A DNA stretch of 64,000 nucleotides, taken from the NCBI GenBank assembly GCA_033064195.1, contig JARBJD010000038.1:1-64000 (forward strand), written 5' to 3'. The first letter of the stretch is position 1. Each line of letters begins with the position of its first letter. Source of the stretch: Blattamonas nauphoetae (Eukaryota; Preaxostyla; Oxymonadida). The translations under genes were made by a program, and so were the position numbers. The notes beneath the pieces are model-generated. The model made no database searches. It saw only the letters and a program-made list of their open reading frames with translations, and was not told where the DNA came from. Positions 31,828 to 46,100 of the stretch are shown one piece after another.

Positions 31828-34681
31828 ATGCCTCCAAAACCTCCATTGGGGAGAAATCATGACACCACACTGTATACTCAACAACCACAATGTATTCACT
31901 CTTCGAATTCGGACAATCACATCGTTCCTTCATCGAAGCCAATCCGTCGAGAAATCAGCAACGAATCTTCGCTTTATTCACCTTCACTCCCTGCCACAAC
32001 TGATGCATTCACAATAACACCCAATGATCATAAATATATCCAAATTTCCAAACAGATTCTGCAATCTGAAATGAAAAGGACCCGAATCAACATCGGACTA
32101 ATGTCGGATCAAGCACCCCTGAAGAATGACACGATCTCTCTTCCCGCCTCCACCACTACTGATTGGAGATTGGTGCTTCAGGATTCGATCACAGCCAATA
32201 CTCTTCGTCAAGGCTGCATCTCTCTTTTCGAACAAGTCAACTCGGGACAAAACTTGACACCAATTGAAGTTACTCATGCGGTCAGTTTCCTGAAATATGC
32301 GTCCATCCACACCAAATATAGCGAATACCCATTCCAAAAGCTCCTCGAACCCTTATTGTCTTTCGAGGTATTTGGGCAAAGAAAACTTACATCTGCTCTC
32401 GTCAAACTCGTTGCTCATCCATCCAACTCGCTGCAAACTGTTGCTCTCTCCTTGTTGGACGTTACTTTCTCAATTTCATTAAAGGAATACTTTCCTACAC
32501 TGACTCTGACTGGACTGATGCCTCATCTCTTCACCAATCTGAGTCCGCACGAAATCCCATTAGACGAAACAACTATCGAATTCCATCGTCATCTCATTTC
32601 GATCTTGGATCACTTTTTCATCGTCTCCTCGCCACAGGATATTCCCCGCAGTCTCCAAATCGACTTGTTTTTTTTTTTTGACGCCAACAACTTCCTATGT
32701 GAAAATCTCGATTCGCTTTTCAAACCATCTCTCGCATATTTGCGGTCCCTCATCGCTCCTCCAGCTTGTTCTCCTGATACTCGCTCCGGGCTCCTCCTTG
32801 TGTCGAGGATGAGGCTATTCCGTGAATTCATGCTCTCTCGTCTCTCTTTTACATCTGTTCCGGAAATTCAACGCTTTTTCGAAGAAATTCGAATGGATAT
32901 TGTGGAAGAACTTGCTCCGATGTTGGGTTTTACATCGACCTATGAAGCCAAACTCTGTCTCCAATCTGAAGGGACGGGTCCAAAAAACCATCGAATATTG
33001 GTTGAAGGGATTTGATTGTCTGCTGAAACGAGTGAGCGAGGGAATCCAATTCTCCGATTTGGGAACACTGGCCGTCGCGCTCTTCCTGTCGAATCGTCAC
33101 TATCAATTAGAGTTGTTCTTCTCTTCTGACGACAAATTTGAACTCAAAATGTACGGACGAAACTTCTCTTCCTCGCCATCGAACACGCAGTCACTCTGGA
33201 CACTCTTCACACCAACTCAACCACACCACGCCACAATTGTTCTCGATGCATTCCGTCGTTTCATGAGTCACGAAAACCGTTTGTCTGTTGAGAAGCACAT
33301 TTGGAGTGGCTGGTTTCCCAGCTTCGTCAAAGCGGTTGATCCTTCCAAACTGCCCTTCACTGCTGACTTCATCCCGTTCCACACACAACTCATCATCATG
33401 CTGTGTGGTCATCTCCAGACGATTAGCCATAACTTTTTTCACTTCTCGGACAAGTGCACATTGACTGACCAACTTCGAAGCGAACTGGACGAGACATACC
33501 ACGCGTTCTACACACACACGAAGGATTATGTCGTCCATCTATCACTCCATCCGTTTGCATTGGACAACGATGGGCGTGATGTGATTCTCGAGTATCTCCA
33601 CCGTGTGTATCTGTGGGATTGCGACAACAGCTTGAGCAAGCCGTATCGAGAAGAAGTGCGGAAAGCAATGGATGCATCTGCCCTCTCGTCCTCCTCTCCA
33701 CCCTTCATCCTCACATCTCAACTTGTGTGTCGTCTCACCGACGACGAGATCATCAACGTTGTGGACAGAATTGTTACTCTGCTCGAAAGTGACTCGTGTT
33801 TGGATGACGACACCATCCTTCGGATCTGCGCGTTCCACAAACACAAACTGCATTATGTCCGTCTGTCTGACTTGTTCAGAAAGGCTGGGAGATCAACAGA
33901 ACAATACTTCCACGCATTGGAGTGCCTCCTCTCTCTCCCCATCAATTATCTTGATAGATCGCCGATCAACTATCTCCTGTCATCGCGGTCATTATCAATT
34001 CATCCAACATCTGACGAATGGGACGATATTCATCTGGAAACAGTTGGAATTGTGAAGCGAATGATTGACCAGAACCAACTCTCCGTCGCCTCCAACTCGA
34101 AGCAATTCGACCAATTTCTTCGTAACTTTGTCTTCGAAATCCTTCCACAATCTCGCAGCAGCGCTGCTCGACTGCGTCAGTCTCAGTTTGAGCGACTTTT
34201 CGCTCCGTCTGTCGACATTCTCGGACAATTCTTCATCCATCCACCCAACTCCAAGGAGGGACATGAAGAAAGACGAGTGAATTTCTATGAACACACGCGC
34301 ACCTTCGATCGGGATCAAAGAGATGTCCGTGCTAAGATGTTCTTAAGTGTCTGCAAATTGTGCACTCAGCCCGCGATCGCTCGGTGTCTCAACAGAACTG
34401 GGTTCTTCTCTCGCTTTGTGACAGCGATGTTCGACCTCAATTTCGATGCGTGTGATTTTATCTTCAAAATGATTGTTGATCGTCAAATCTATCCCGAGTT
34501 TGATGTCGACGACCAAAACACGATTCGAAGAACCATCCCAAACTTGCTGGAGGAAGGCTGGCAGGATGTGTTGGAGTTTGTGTACGTGAAGAAGGCTGTG
34601 GTCGCGACTATCCACATCCCATCCAAAATAAAACCAATGATGCGATTCTTTGGGGGAAACGTCAGCGGTCCGCACGGATAG
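31828..34681 (+). CDS. Large helical (HEAT/armadillo-like) hypothetical protein G3, one frame break
   Basis: About 950 codons in two frames: 31828 to about 32976, then about 32976 to 34681. The N-terminal 90 residues are Ser/Pro-rich; the rest is leucine-rich helical. Landmarks are SLWTLFTPTQPHHAT, HTQLI, and near the C-terminus ARCLNRTGFFSR and FLEEGWQDVLEF-type text, which I recall as typical of a large oxymonad protein family of unknown function. The switch of frame near GGGACGGGTCC has no intron borders, and similarity continues on both sides. It is a one-base change or a sequence error. Cytosolic, function unknown. Confidence 0.65.
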
Positions 34682-34971
34682 AATGCAAGTCATTGGTGAT
34701 GTGCACGCCCATTCATATGAAATCATCACTAATGGATGAATATTTCGCACTCTACGTTCATTGTCCAATATCCGTTTCATTTCATTGTTCTCATCTCATC
34801 AAAGGAGTCATATTTCTCTAACATTTCATTTTCTGATCATCTCCCTATTTTTCCCACACCTGGTCGAATTCAGTGTTGCAATAGAAATTTTTGAGTTCAA
34901 AGGGTGGGATCCGATCTTTTTCTTTCGTCAACATCTTTTGACTCCAAGGCGTTGTTCAGTCGTCTCCCTCA

Positions 34972-37118
34972 ATGTTTCTGTTATGTACAATTGTCAATTG
35001 TTATCTTCCATCGGAGCACATTGCCATCAACCTTGCTGACATCATCGAAATCAATCGACTCACATCCATAAATGGAGGACTCATTACCAACCTGGAATCC
35101 CGAACGTACACTCTCAACTCTATGACTCTTCTAAATGAGTCTGTATTGATCGTTGGACCCGCCTCTCTCAGTCAACCAGAATCGAACCAAATCCAATCTT
35201 CCACATCCCTCTTTATCCAGGTCAACGCCTCTCTCTGTCTAGCACGGATTCACCTTGAATTGCAAGTATCAACTTGTTCCGTGGCTAGCTTAGATTCATC
35301 ATCAATCTCGTTAATGGAAGCGGAGATGAGTCTCGCGCATGCCTCATCCCCATTTATTATTCTCCCTCCATCATCTGGAGATAATTACTGCACCTCATCT
35401 GTTTTCCTCATCAGAATCACAATCATTTCACCCTCAAACAGCTTTAAGAATGCTCTTATGACCATCCAAACTCAAACCCCAATGGGAACAACACCTCAAG
35501 CGACTCTCACATCCACCTCTTTGAAAATCTCATCCTTTCAATTTGGTTCTGAGCAGGGCATTTTTGCCAACCATATTCAGCCAGAAGACACCTCTTCGCT
35601 GCCCGCAATAACAGTCTCATGCTCTGCCTCGACCTTCCACAACATATCATCACTCCCTGCCGCACATCGAACTCCACCACAATCAACGCAAATACCGAGA
35701 TATCTTCTTACTGGCATATCCTACACAGACAGCGAGAACGGCTTCTACGGTCTCCTCACCCCCAACATCAACCACGGCGGAGACTTCATCTTCGCCAATT
35801 CCACGTTTTTGCGCTGTTTTGTCGATGAAACCGGGCAAACATACACCGCATCCACCCCTAGATTCGACCTCACGTCTTCATCGACCTTCACAAACTGCAA
35901 CTTTACAGCAATGACATCGATCAAAGACGGAGGTGCGATCAATTTCGAAGACACTGCCAGCACTTTGGCAGTCACTGGATGCAACTTCACGGACTGTGCT
36001 GTCTCCACAAGTCACATCTGTGGGGGAGCCGTCTTTGTCGCGATTGCGTCGTCGGTTTCGATGGAAAACACCAGATTTGTAGGATGCCTGTCGGGGGATG
36101 GTTTTGGTGGTGGTTTTGCAGTGAACCACACGGCCACTGTCACTCTGGACGCGATCACATGCGACACCTGCTGCGCACTCGACAAAACTGGCATTTACAG
36201 TCGAGGAGGAGGGGGGTTTGTCAGTAGAGCAGAAAACATGATTCTCTCCAACAGCCAGTTCCTTAACTGTGTTTCTGACGCGAATGGCGGTGGATTCGCA
36301 TTCTACGACGTTTCCTCGTCTGCCGAAATCTCATCCTCTCAATTCACATCCTGCCAGTCGAAAGGGAACGGAGGAGGCATCGACCTCGCTGATTGCGCAT
36401 CCCCGTCGACCATCACACTCACCACTGTCATCTTCACCGAATGTGAAGTCTCTCTCGACGATAATGGTGGTGGACTCTCAGCCAAAACATCCAACACAAT
36501 CGTCCTCGACGCCTGCCAGTTCCTCTCCTGCTCTGCCAGAGGGAGGTACAAGTACGGGGGTGGGTGTTACTTCCGAAAAATCGCTGTTGTCGAAGTGGAC
36601 GGGTCGACATTCCGGGATTGCGTGGCTGATGATGGGTATGGCGGGGGATTGTCGTTCGAAAATGGAGACTCTCTCTCAATCACAAACTCTTTCTACACGC
36701 GATGCCTGGCAAAGTCGAATAAGAGCGCTCCTGATCCTGCCGATGCGAGAGGTGGCGGAATTTGGGTGAAGCAGGTCTCAGGAAAGGTCCATCTGAACAA
36801 GGTGACCTTCACAGGATGTGAAGCAACAAAGGAAGGAGGAGGGTCGTTCATAAACAACATCGGCCAGCTGGAAATGACATCCTGTTGTTTCACTGATTGC
36901 CGAGCGGCGGATTCTGCAAAGGGTCATCAACTTGGAGGGGCTGTCTTCACGTCCAACGTCACTGGAACCAACACGATCACGAAATGCCAATTCACGAGAT
37001 GTTATTCTGCGCTTCGTGGTGGAGCAATCTATGCCGATGACACGCCCTCCCTCACTGTCGATGATTGTGATTTTGACACTTGCTCCGCTGATCGATTTGG
37101 AGGGGGAACATGCACATA
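34972..37118 (+). CDS. G2 part 1: signal peptide and Cys/Gly-rich beta-helix
   Basis: It starts MFLLCTIVNCYLPSEHIA, a plausible secretion signal. A long run of regular coils of about 25-30 residues follows from residue 300 onward, each with C.F..C....(G)GG(A/F). The family motif appears as NINHGGDFIFANSTF. The last host codon is split by the TA at the left border of element D. Confidence 0.8.
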
Positions 37119-40100
37119 CCGTGGTTGGACAACCCGTCCAAATTGGAAAACCCGTCCACCTGAGAATCGGACACAAATTGTTGGTATGAATATTTCTTTA
37201 TTGACTTTTGTTTTTGTTCTCATTTTCGACTCATTGATAAATTTTTATTTGTTGCAATAGATTGAAATGAAATTTAATCTTTTTTCCTAACTTTGACTTC
37301 GAACGGAGGGATCTTCCCTAAATTTTGTTCATCCCGTTCCTTCACAACCACCTCTTTTTACCTCTCGCGAATTCGTTCCATGACCGTATTATCTCCTTCT
37401 AAATACTCATTGTTCTTTTGTTCTCACTCTTTCTCCATCTCCTTCCAGAACGTTGGACCAACAAGTCGGACTCCAAAGTGGAACGCAAATTTATCCGAAG
37501 TGAAGGCGTATTTGAAAAAGAACAAGATTGAACAAAAAGATCAACTTCTCACGTTGCTGAAGCTCGAACAGAAAATGAAAATTTTGCCAGGGATCATCCA
37601 ATCCATCACTGGCATTCATAGTCGCTCTCTCTCTCGAGCAAGAGCAGCTATGAAAGAAAATCGTCCAATACAACAACCAGGACGTCCCTCCAAAGTACCT
37701 CCAGCAGAACTTGACCGTCTTCGATCCTGGCTTAAGGAACAAGTTGAACTGAAGAAAGAGATCACACGTCCGATGGTCCAAAAGAAGGTCTTTTTCACCA
37801 TTTTCCATCTTTTCAGATCCAAAACATATTGGTTGGATCTTCCAATCCTAAAACAAGGCTGATCGAACTCGATGACAGCTGGGCATGGAATTTCTGTGAT
37901 GCGAATCCCGATCTCTTCTTCTCGCGACCTATTCAAATGGATGCTCCAAAAATTGCAGCAAGCAACGAACAAAACATGGTTGAGTGGATGACTCAATTGA
38001 AAACTGTGATTGATACCTTCAGCATACCGAACGATCTTATTTTTGACTACGATGAAACAGGGTTCTCTACCATCCATGATTCAAGAGTAAAAGTGATTCA
38101 CGGCGCTGGAACTCCCACACCTATCAAAGCGAAACCTACTAAAATCCAAAATTTCACTCTGGCGTGCACCGTTTGTGCTGACGGATCGCATCTACCTCAC
38201 GCACTTGTTTACCCACTTAAATCTCAGCCAAGTGAATTTAATTCACTTCGCACTTTTCATATTATCCCGTATTGTTTGGGAAATGGGTATGTGAATAGTT
38301 ACATCTTTAGCCGCATTCTGGAAGAGACTATCATCCCAGCAATCAACACCAAAAGAAACGCACCGAATCTCACGAACCAGTGGGCATTACTTCTTCTCGA
38401 TAACTGTAGTTCACACTTGTCCTCAAATATTGCTGAAATGTGTAAAACGAACAAAATTCAACTGCTATCTCTCCCTCCAAACACAACACACCTCACCCAA
38501 CCCCTCGACGACAAAATCTTCCAATCCCTCAAGAATCAATACGACAAATTCTATGCATCACCTCTTGAGTTCTCTCAACAAGCGCATCGGACAGCGATTG
38601 TTTCCGCGCTTCCGCTCGCCTGCCAAAAGGCATTCACGATCGACACAATCGTTTTATCGTTTCGACGCTGCGGAATCTTGGATAGAGATGTGACACATAT
38701 CCTCCATCGACTGCCAGACAATCTTGATACCGTCAAAGATGGAATAAAGACCAAACCAAGTGATTGTGGAGACAGTTCGTATGCCGGCATTCGTTCAGTG
38801 GTCAGTGCTGGAATCCTCCTAACATCGACTGAGTCGATGGAAAAGACGAAAATGAAGGAAAGAAAACAGGAATCAAGGGAAGAACGAAAAAAGGAACAGG
38901 AAGTTGTCAAGAAGAAGTGCAACCTTCGAAAAACAACCATGATTCAGCGACCCAGAGCTGTCAAGAAGACTATTGAACAAGAGCGAAAGAAAGCTAAGAA
39001 GCCCAAGAAGCCCAGAATGAGGCGCACAACAATCACAACTCGATCTGCAACGAGAAACGGGATGAACAAAATTGAGGGAAGATCCCTCCGTTCGAAGTCA
39101 AAGTAAGGAAAAAAGATTAAATTTCATTTCAATCTATTGCAACAAATAAAAATTTATCAATGAGTCGAAAATGAGAACAAAAACAAAAGTCAATAAAGAA
39201 ATATTCATACCAACAATTTGTGTCCGATTCTCAGGTGGACGGGTTTTCCAATTTGGACGGGTTGTCCAACCACGGTACGATGTCCCCACAATCGAAATCA
39301 AGAATTCACGTTTTGTGTCGTGTCGAGCCCAGTCGGGTGGAGGAGTTTATGAAGAATATCTGTCGGGATCGATGATCTCCATCACAGTGTCCGGAAACAA
39401 CTTCACGGAATGCAGCACAACTGAAAATCATGGTGGAGCAATATGGATCGAAAAATATCCAGCAACACAAATCCTGTCGAACAATCAAATCAAACACTGC
39501 CTATCAACCAAGGATGGAGGAGGAATCGCTGTATCCAACGGTAGATCCGTCACAATCACCCAGTCACTGTTCACCTCGTGCATGTCAGAAGGGTTTGGGG
39601 GCGGATTGGCTGTCAACAAAGCCGAGGACGTCACTCTGGCCGACTCGCAGTTCCATTCGTGTGTGTCTGCTGAATACGGTGGAGCCGTTCATTTTGCGAT
39701 GTCCAAGGGGCACTTCACCATCTCTCGCTGCTTCATCAAGTCGTGCATTGGAAGCAAGTTTGGAGGGGGCATCTTCCTGAAGCTCAAAGATGGATCCGAA
39801 GCGTCATTCCCAGGCATCTGAGTAGTCCCATCAAAATAGGTAAAACTGGGATCAATTGATGTCAGTGCCTAAATTTGGACTGAGATCAAATTTCAACTCT
39901 TTTCCTTTGAGATTTTCTCATTATCACTTCATTAATCATGTTCAATTCACTTCTTGTTTTCACATAATGCTCTTCAATATTTCAGACAGCTCTTATTTCC
40001 CAAAAACACGCACGATCACAATCACCAACACTTCTTTTTTCGATGTATTCCCTTCATTGACTTTAGTCAGTGAGAAAAAACCATCAAAGAAGACATAATA

Positions 40101-43100
40101 ACGCATTATCGACTTGTTTTTATAATTATTGTTGTAGAACAAACTGAAACAGCAGCACCCAAAGTTTGCATTTTCATGATCTATGAAGTGACCATTTTCC
40201 TTTTTACTTTTTTTTCCATTCAAATATCATATATAAGAAGACTTTTTTGAAATGAAAGAAACGAAATGGTATTGTAGGTATTTGGTGGGATCAGATCCGA
40301 CTGGGATCACTGGGATCAAATCAGAAGCCTGGTCATTCCTAATCGACAGAGTGGGATATGGAAACACACCAGAAGAGATGAACACTGTTGTAGATGGAGA
40401 ATATGGAACCAACCTCTTTTTTGATCTTTTGGATCGCTCAGATGTGAGCTTCATCAATCCGGACACAGTCAAGGATCCTCTCGTCATGGTTCCTGAGAAT
40501 GGTGTCTCTTTCACCACTACCGAGCTCAAAAAATGGGCGTACCGAACAAACTACTCAACAACAACATCCATTGTCTACCTCATCCATCCTTATGTCGGTG
40601 GAAGCTTGGCTGTCAGTTCCACTCAATACTACGACACCACTCGCTGTGGATATAGGTATCTACCTTGCCAGGATTTCCTTGTCGGACATGGCAACGCAAA
40701 GGATTCAGCCACTGGAGAGAAGGCTGGCGTGTTCATCCACACCGACGTCACCACTACCCCTCCGAATTTCGACAAGGATATGATCTGGGAGTCAAGTGAG
40801 AGTAATCCGAAGAGTTTGACAATCTCACCTGGCTCTGTGTCACCTGGCACATATTCCCTCACTCTGAAATCTTTGGCTTTCTCAAGGACAACACAAGGAG
40901 CATCGTTGTTCTCGATCACGACAGGATCACTGTCTGTCACTTCGTGTACATTCATAGGATTGACAAGCACGTCGAATGGAGGAGCGATCTCGGCAACGAT
41001 CACAACAAACACGCTGACGATTGTGAGCTCGTCGTTCGAGAAGTGTTGCGCAAGTGGAAATGGAGGAGGGATCTTCATTGATGCGAGGGGATTGGGGAGT
41101 GGGGGAGGATTTGATGTTTCGGGATGCGAGTTTGGAACGGGAGGAGTTAAGAACAGAACGACGAAAGGCGATAATGTGTATGTTTATGGAAAGGACTTTG
41201 AGACACTACTGAGGTTACACAATTCATGGAATTTGGAACTTTCCTGCAAGATGACAAGAAAAATTGCGAACCTTTCTTCCAGCTTCGATTCGTGTCATGT
41301 CACCACTAGACCATAATAGTCGTCGAGATGTTGAGAATCGTCCGTGAGGAGGACTGGTCATCAGATGTTGATCTCGCGTTTGAATCTGCGTTCGACTGTC
41401 AACCCGACGGAAATGGTCGTTTCAATGAGATGGAATTTTGCAGAGCGTGCTGACAACGATATTGAACTGTAGTTTGTGGATGACGTGACTCGGTCTCGTA
41501 ACAGGATGTGATGGTGGAAAGAGCAGATCAATCAATCCAATAATAAACAGAGTATCAACAAGTTTCAAACAAAGTTCCAAATTCCCTGAGCCATGTAACC
41601 TCAGTAATCACGACCGCGAAATTCCCATCGGTGAGTGGATCGACATCGCCAACACTGTATTGGGGGAATGATTTGACTCATTCTGTTGACTCGACGCTTC
41701 TTGTTTATCTTGTTCCGATTGGATCGACAGCGATAGTTGATGCATCTGGGAAAGCTATTCAACATTGTGGCCATTTTGGAGTTGCATGTCCAACGATTGA
41801 GACGGGATTCAATCGGATCAGTGGAAATGCGAGTCCTCTCTCGCTTGAACTGTCGAGTTCTGTGACAGCTGGAGCTGGATTCTCAGTTTCGTCAGGACAA
41901 GATATTTCGATCAAGGCATCTTCGGCATCGACTCAAACATCGGCTTCTAACACGAATCCCGTGTTGATATTCATATCCTCGACAACATTCACGATCTCGT
42001 CAGGAAAACTGTCGTTTGTGGATGTGGAATTAGCAGTGAAAGTGACGACGACATCCAACGCTTTCGTTGTGAATGGAGGAACACTTGAGCTTGGAACATC
42101 GTGTTCTCTGTCATTCTCTGGAACGTCTGGATCTTTGATCTCGCAGACGAATTCTCTTTTCAAGGTTTCGGGAGGAACACTGAAGATTGCAGGAACGAGT
42201 GGATCGCCGAAAGAGATTGAGTATGTTGACATGGGGAGTTCGAGTGTGATTGAAGTGAACAGTGTGGACTTCTCTGGAACGGTGGATCTGTCGTTCTTGT
42301 CGATTGGTCACTGCAAATCGTTTTCACATGGAATGATTTCGTTCCTCTCCTCGCCATCGTCGTCGACCTCTCCAACAGTTTCCATTCACCACTGTTTCTT
42401 CAGTCTGAATGAGAACTCGAATGCTGCGACTGGTCCGCATGACATTGAAGCGAATTCGAGTTGGGAATCTCTGCTGGATTCGCCATTGGTCTTTGTTGAA
42501 ACGTACTCTGATAGCACACTCAGCCATTTCCAGATAGGGACTTCGGACAAAACATCTCTCGTTCCCTTCCCCATCTTGAAGACGCATGGAACGAATGCTG
42601 GAGCTGATGCAGACTGCTATCTGAACACGATCATGTGCAAGACAGTGAAAACTAGTCTCAGCCACTGCACTCAGAAATCTGGAAGCACATTTGTTCGCAG
42701 AGTGATTCAAATGGAAACTGGAACATTCTCAGAAGACACGCTGAAAGTTGAAGAGAAGAATGTGGAGATTCGAGGACAGACCGCGGCTGTTGTTCTCCAA
42801 CCCAGTTCAGATGCTACCCTTTTGGAATTATCAACAGGATCAGCCGATCTGAAGACATTCACACTTGCAGCTCACACGACCCAGAGCAATTCTGTAATCA
42901 GAGTAACAGATGCAGCAGGAAGACTCTCACTGAGGGCGATTTCGTTTGATGGAAGTGGAAAGACACTGACAGACTCAGTTGTGTCAACAAAAGGAACGAC
43001 GACAATCACCGGATGTTCTTTCCGCGATATCACCTGCTCATCAACCGCCAGAATCGGAGCAGTGATCACCACGTCTGCCAGAAGCTATGAAACATTCCTA

Positions 43101-46100
43101 ATCGACACCTCATCATTTTCAAGATGCACAGTTGAAGGAAAGGAGTCGTGGATTGTGTTCAACGACTTTCAATCAACAGCCTCGACTATCACCTCGTCTC
43201 TTGTTGACGAATTACTCTGGAAACCTATCTTCAACGAAACATCACTCAGGTCAGCTGTCAGTGCAGTTGAGCCTTCTGCAGCATGGAACGAAACAGTCTC
43301 ATTCAATCCGTATTCTCTCATCTATCTGTTTCATCGAAGCAACACCTCCTGCGTCGCCATCTCCAAAACACTGACAAGTGAAGACCATCCTCTCTGCGGA
43401 CACGAGAAATTGCCCTGCCTCACTGTCGACGGAGCCATCAGCACTACTCAGGTCAAGAACGTGTTGGTCATCACCACAGCGGAACTGGTGTCTCATCTCG
43501 ACTTGAACGGAGATGCTCACACAATCTCTGGGAGGACAAGTGCAGATGTTCTCAAACCCATCGGAACAGCTTCCATCACAAACGCAGCTTCCAAACCAGG
43601 CGGAACCTTAGCCATCACTACACTCACCATCGATGCTTCATCTGCGCAAAACACGGAGACACACACTCTTTTAAACTTCAAATCAGGAGCGATGTCGTTG
43701 GCCTCCGTGATATTTCTTGTGGGATCATCACAAACACGTTTCACGCTCATCTCACTCACTGACTCCTCATTCACCGTGCAAACGACCACAATTTCACAAC
43801 CGTCCTTCTCAAAACCGTTGATCGTCGTGTCCAAATGCGCTGTTCTCTCCATCACCTCACTCACCGTGCTCGAAGCACAAGGAACTGAGCTCATCTCCAT
43901 CTCTGACTGTCCAGCCAGTGCCAATGCCGTGATCAAGACGTCCAAGTTCACTGGTGTGCTCTCATCCAACGACGAAGACTTCTGTCAATGGGAATCGGGT
44001 CTCATCGGCATCTCAAATATAGTGGAAATTTAACCCGATACCTTAATTTAACCCGATACTTTTCTCCCATTTTTTGGACCCCTCTTTCCATCCATCCCAT
44101 ATTTCTCGGAACCCATAAATTTATGGGTCCCACAATTTCCGGGTTGGATGTCTACCCTCCCCCATCAATCACTTGAGGCAGAAATCGAACCTCCAAAATA
44201 GGATCCCCGGGTGGGGTCTCCTATTTAGGAGTCTTTTTTTTCTGATTTTTTGACCTTTTTTTGGCTCCCAAATAGGAGGTCCTTAACATTTAAGCTTAGG
44301 ACAGCCGAACTTCACGACCACTTTTCTCCACGCCTGTTCATGATTTTTCAATCCCAGTTCATTTCTGGTGATTTGGGATGGTTTTCTCTCAAAATGACAA
44401 TTTTTTGAAAAATGAAAAATCCTGGGGGGATCTGGGTGGAAATTCAAAGTCAAAATCCGACTTCCCTGTACAATAAGCTTAGGATCTTGAAAACTTGTTT
44501 TGATCATATCTCCACAACCAGACATGGTCCAGACATGAAACTTTTACCAATATGGATGTTTTGTTGAGAAGTATTTTTTTCGGAAAATTTTGAGAATTTT
44601 CGAAGACCTCCTATTTTGGAGTATTGAGGTTTTTTCGTGTTTTTCTTGGAATCTCCACCTCCATCTCACTCTCTGAGAACGAATCTGTCCAAAATGATCA
44701 TTTGGATTCGATTCTGATGGTTTCCCCACCATTTTGACGGAATTTGGAGACTGGTGCATCATCCCATGTCAAGTGACAGCTCTCCTTCAGCCCCAAGGTT
44801 CAAAACCCAAAATATATATCTCAACTGCCACAAGGGGATTTTTTTCAAAATTTTCCGAAAAAAATACTTCTCAACAAAACATCCATATTGGTAAAAGTTT
44901 CATGTCTGGACCATGTCTGGTTGTGGAGATATGATCAAAACAAGTTTTCAAGATCCTAAGCTTATTGTACAGGGAAGTCGGATTTTGACTTTGAATTTCC
45001 ACCCAGATCCCCCCAGGATTTTTCATTTTTCAAAAAATTGTCATTTTGAGAGAAAACCATCCCAAATCACCAGAAATGAACTGGGATTGAAAAATCATGA
45101 ACAGGCGTGGAGAAAAGTGGTCGTGAAGTTCGGCTGTCCTAAGCTTAAATGTTAAGGACCTCCTATTTGGGAGCCAAAAAAAGGTCAAAAAATCAGAAAA
45201 AAAAGACTCCTAAATAGGAGACCCCACCCGGGGATCCTATTTTGGAGGTTCGATTTCTGCCTCAAGTGATTGATGGGGGAGGGTAGACATCCAACCCGGA
45301 AATTGTGGGACCCATAAATTTATGGGTTCCGAGAAATATGGGATGGATGGAAAGAGGGGTCCAAAAAATGGGAGAAAAGTATCGGGTTAAATTAAGGTAT
45401 CGGGTAAAATTTCCACTATAGCAAAATCGACATCGACACAACATCCTTCGCGAGACTCAGCCAAGGTGCTCTGAACGTTGTGGACAGCAACATTTCTCTG
45501 ATGGGCGACATCTTCGCAGACAATGTGCTTCCCAGCGTGGACTTCCCCTCTGCAGAACGAAACCTGAGATGCTCTGGCGTCTCCACGATCAATATTGTTG
45601 GAAACGAGGACCTGAACTCTCTCTGGTTCCTGACAGAAGAAGATTGTGCTGTCAAACATCGCTCGAACACAATCACACCTACTCTCTTCGTCCCAACACT
45701 CACCCCAGCCAGCTGCAACAGCACATACAATTGTTGGACAATTTTGGGAAATTGGAAAATGCCGGAAAAAAGACACACAAAATGCGAACCTTTTCTCCAG
45801 CTCCAAATCATGTCATGTCACAATACGACACTTCCATTCGTCGCGATGTTGAGAGTTCTCTGGGAGAACGACAGACCATCACCAGTCGATCTCATGTCAG
45901 AAAATGTGTTGGACTGTCAGACAGACTGAATTAATCGGCTCAATCAGATTTTGTTGGATAGAGCGTGCTGAAGACGAGATGGAGAAGGAGTTGGTGGATG
46001 GGAGGACTCGACTTTGTGGAAGGAAGTTGCAGTTGAGAGTGGTCATCAATCGGCCGATGAACGCGCATGGGATCAACAAAGTTTCCAAATTATCAAAATT

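Noticed and set aside
32940-33010. Intron to explain the frame change in G3
   Set aside because: No GT-AG pair of suitable length and phase is present and the family text continues on both sides, so a single-base change is simpler.
37119-39275. Elements in G2 being spliceosomal introners
   Set aside because: The borders follow TA or 8-bp target duplications and TIRs, not GT-AG, so ordinary splicing would not remove them precisely.
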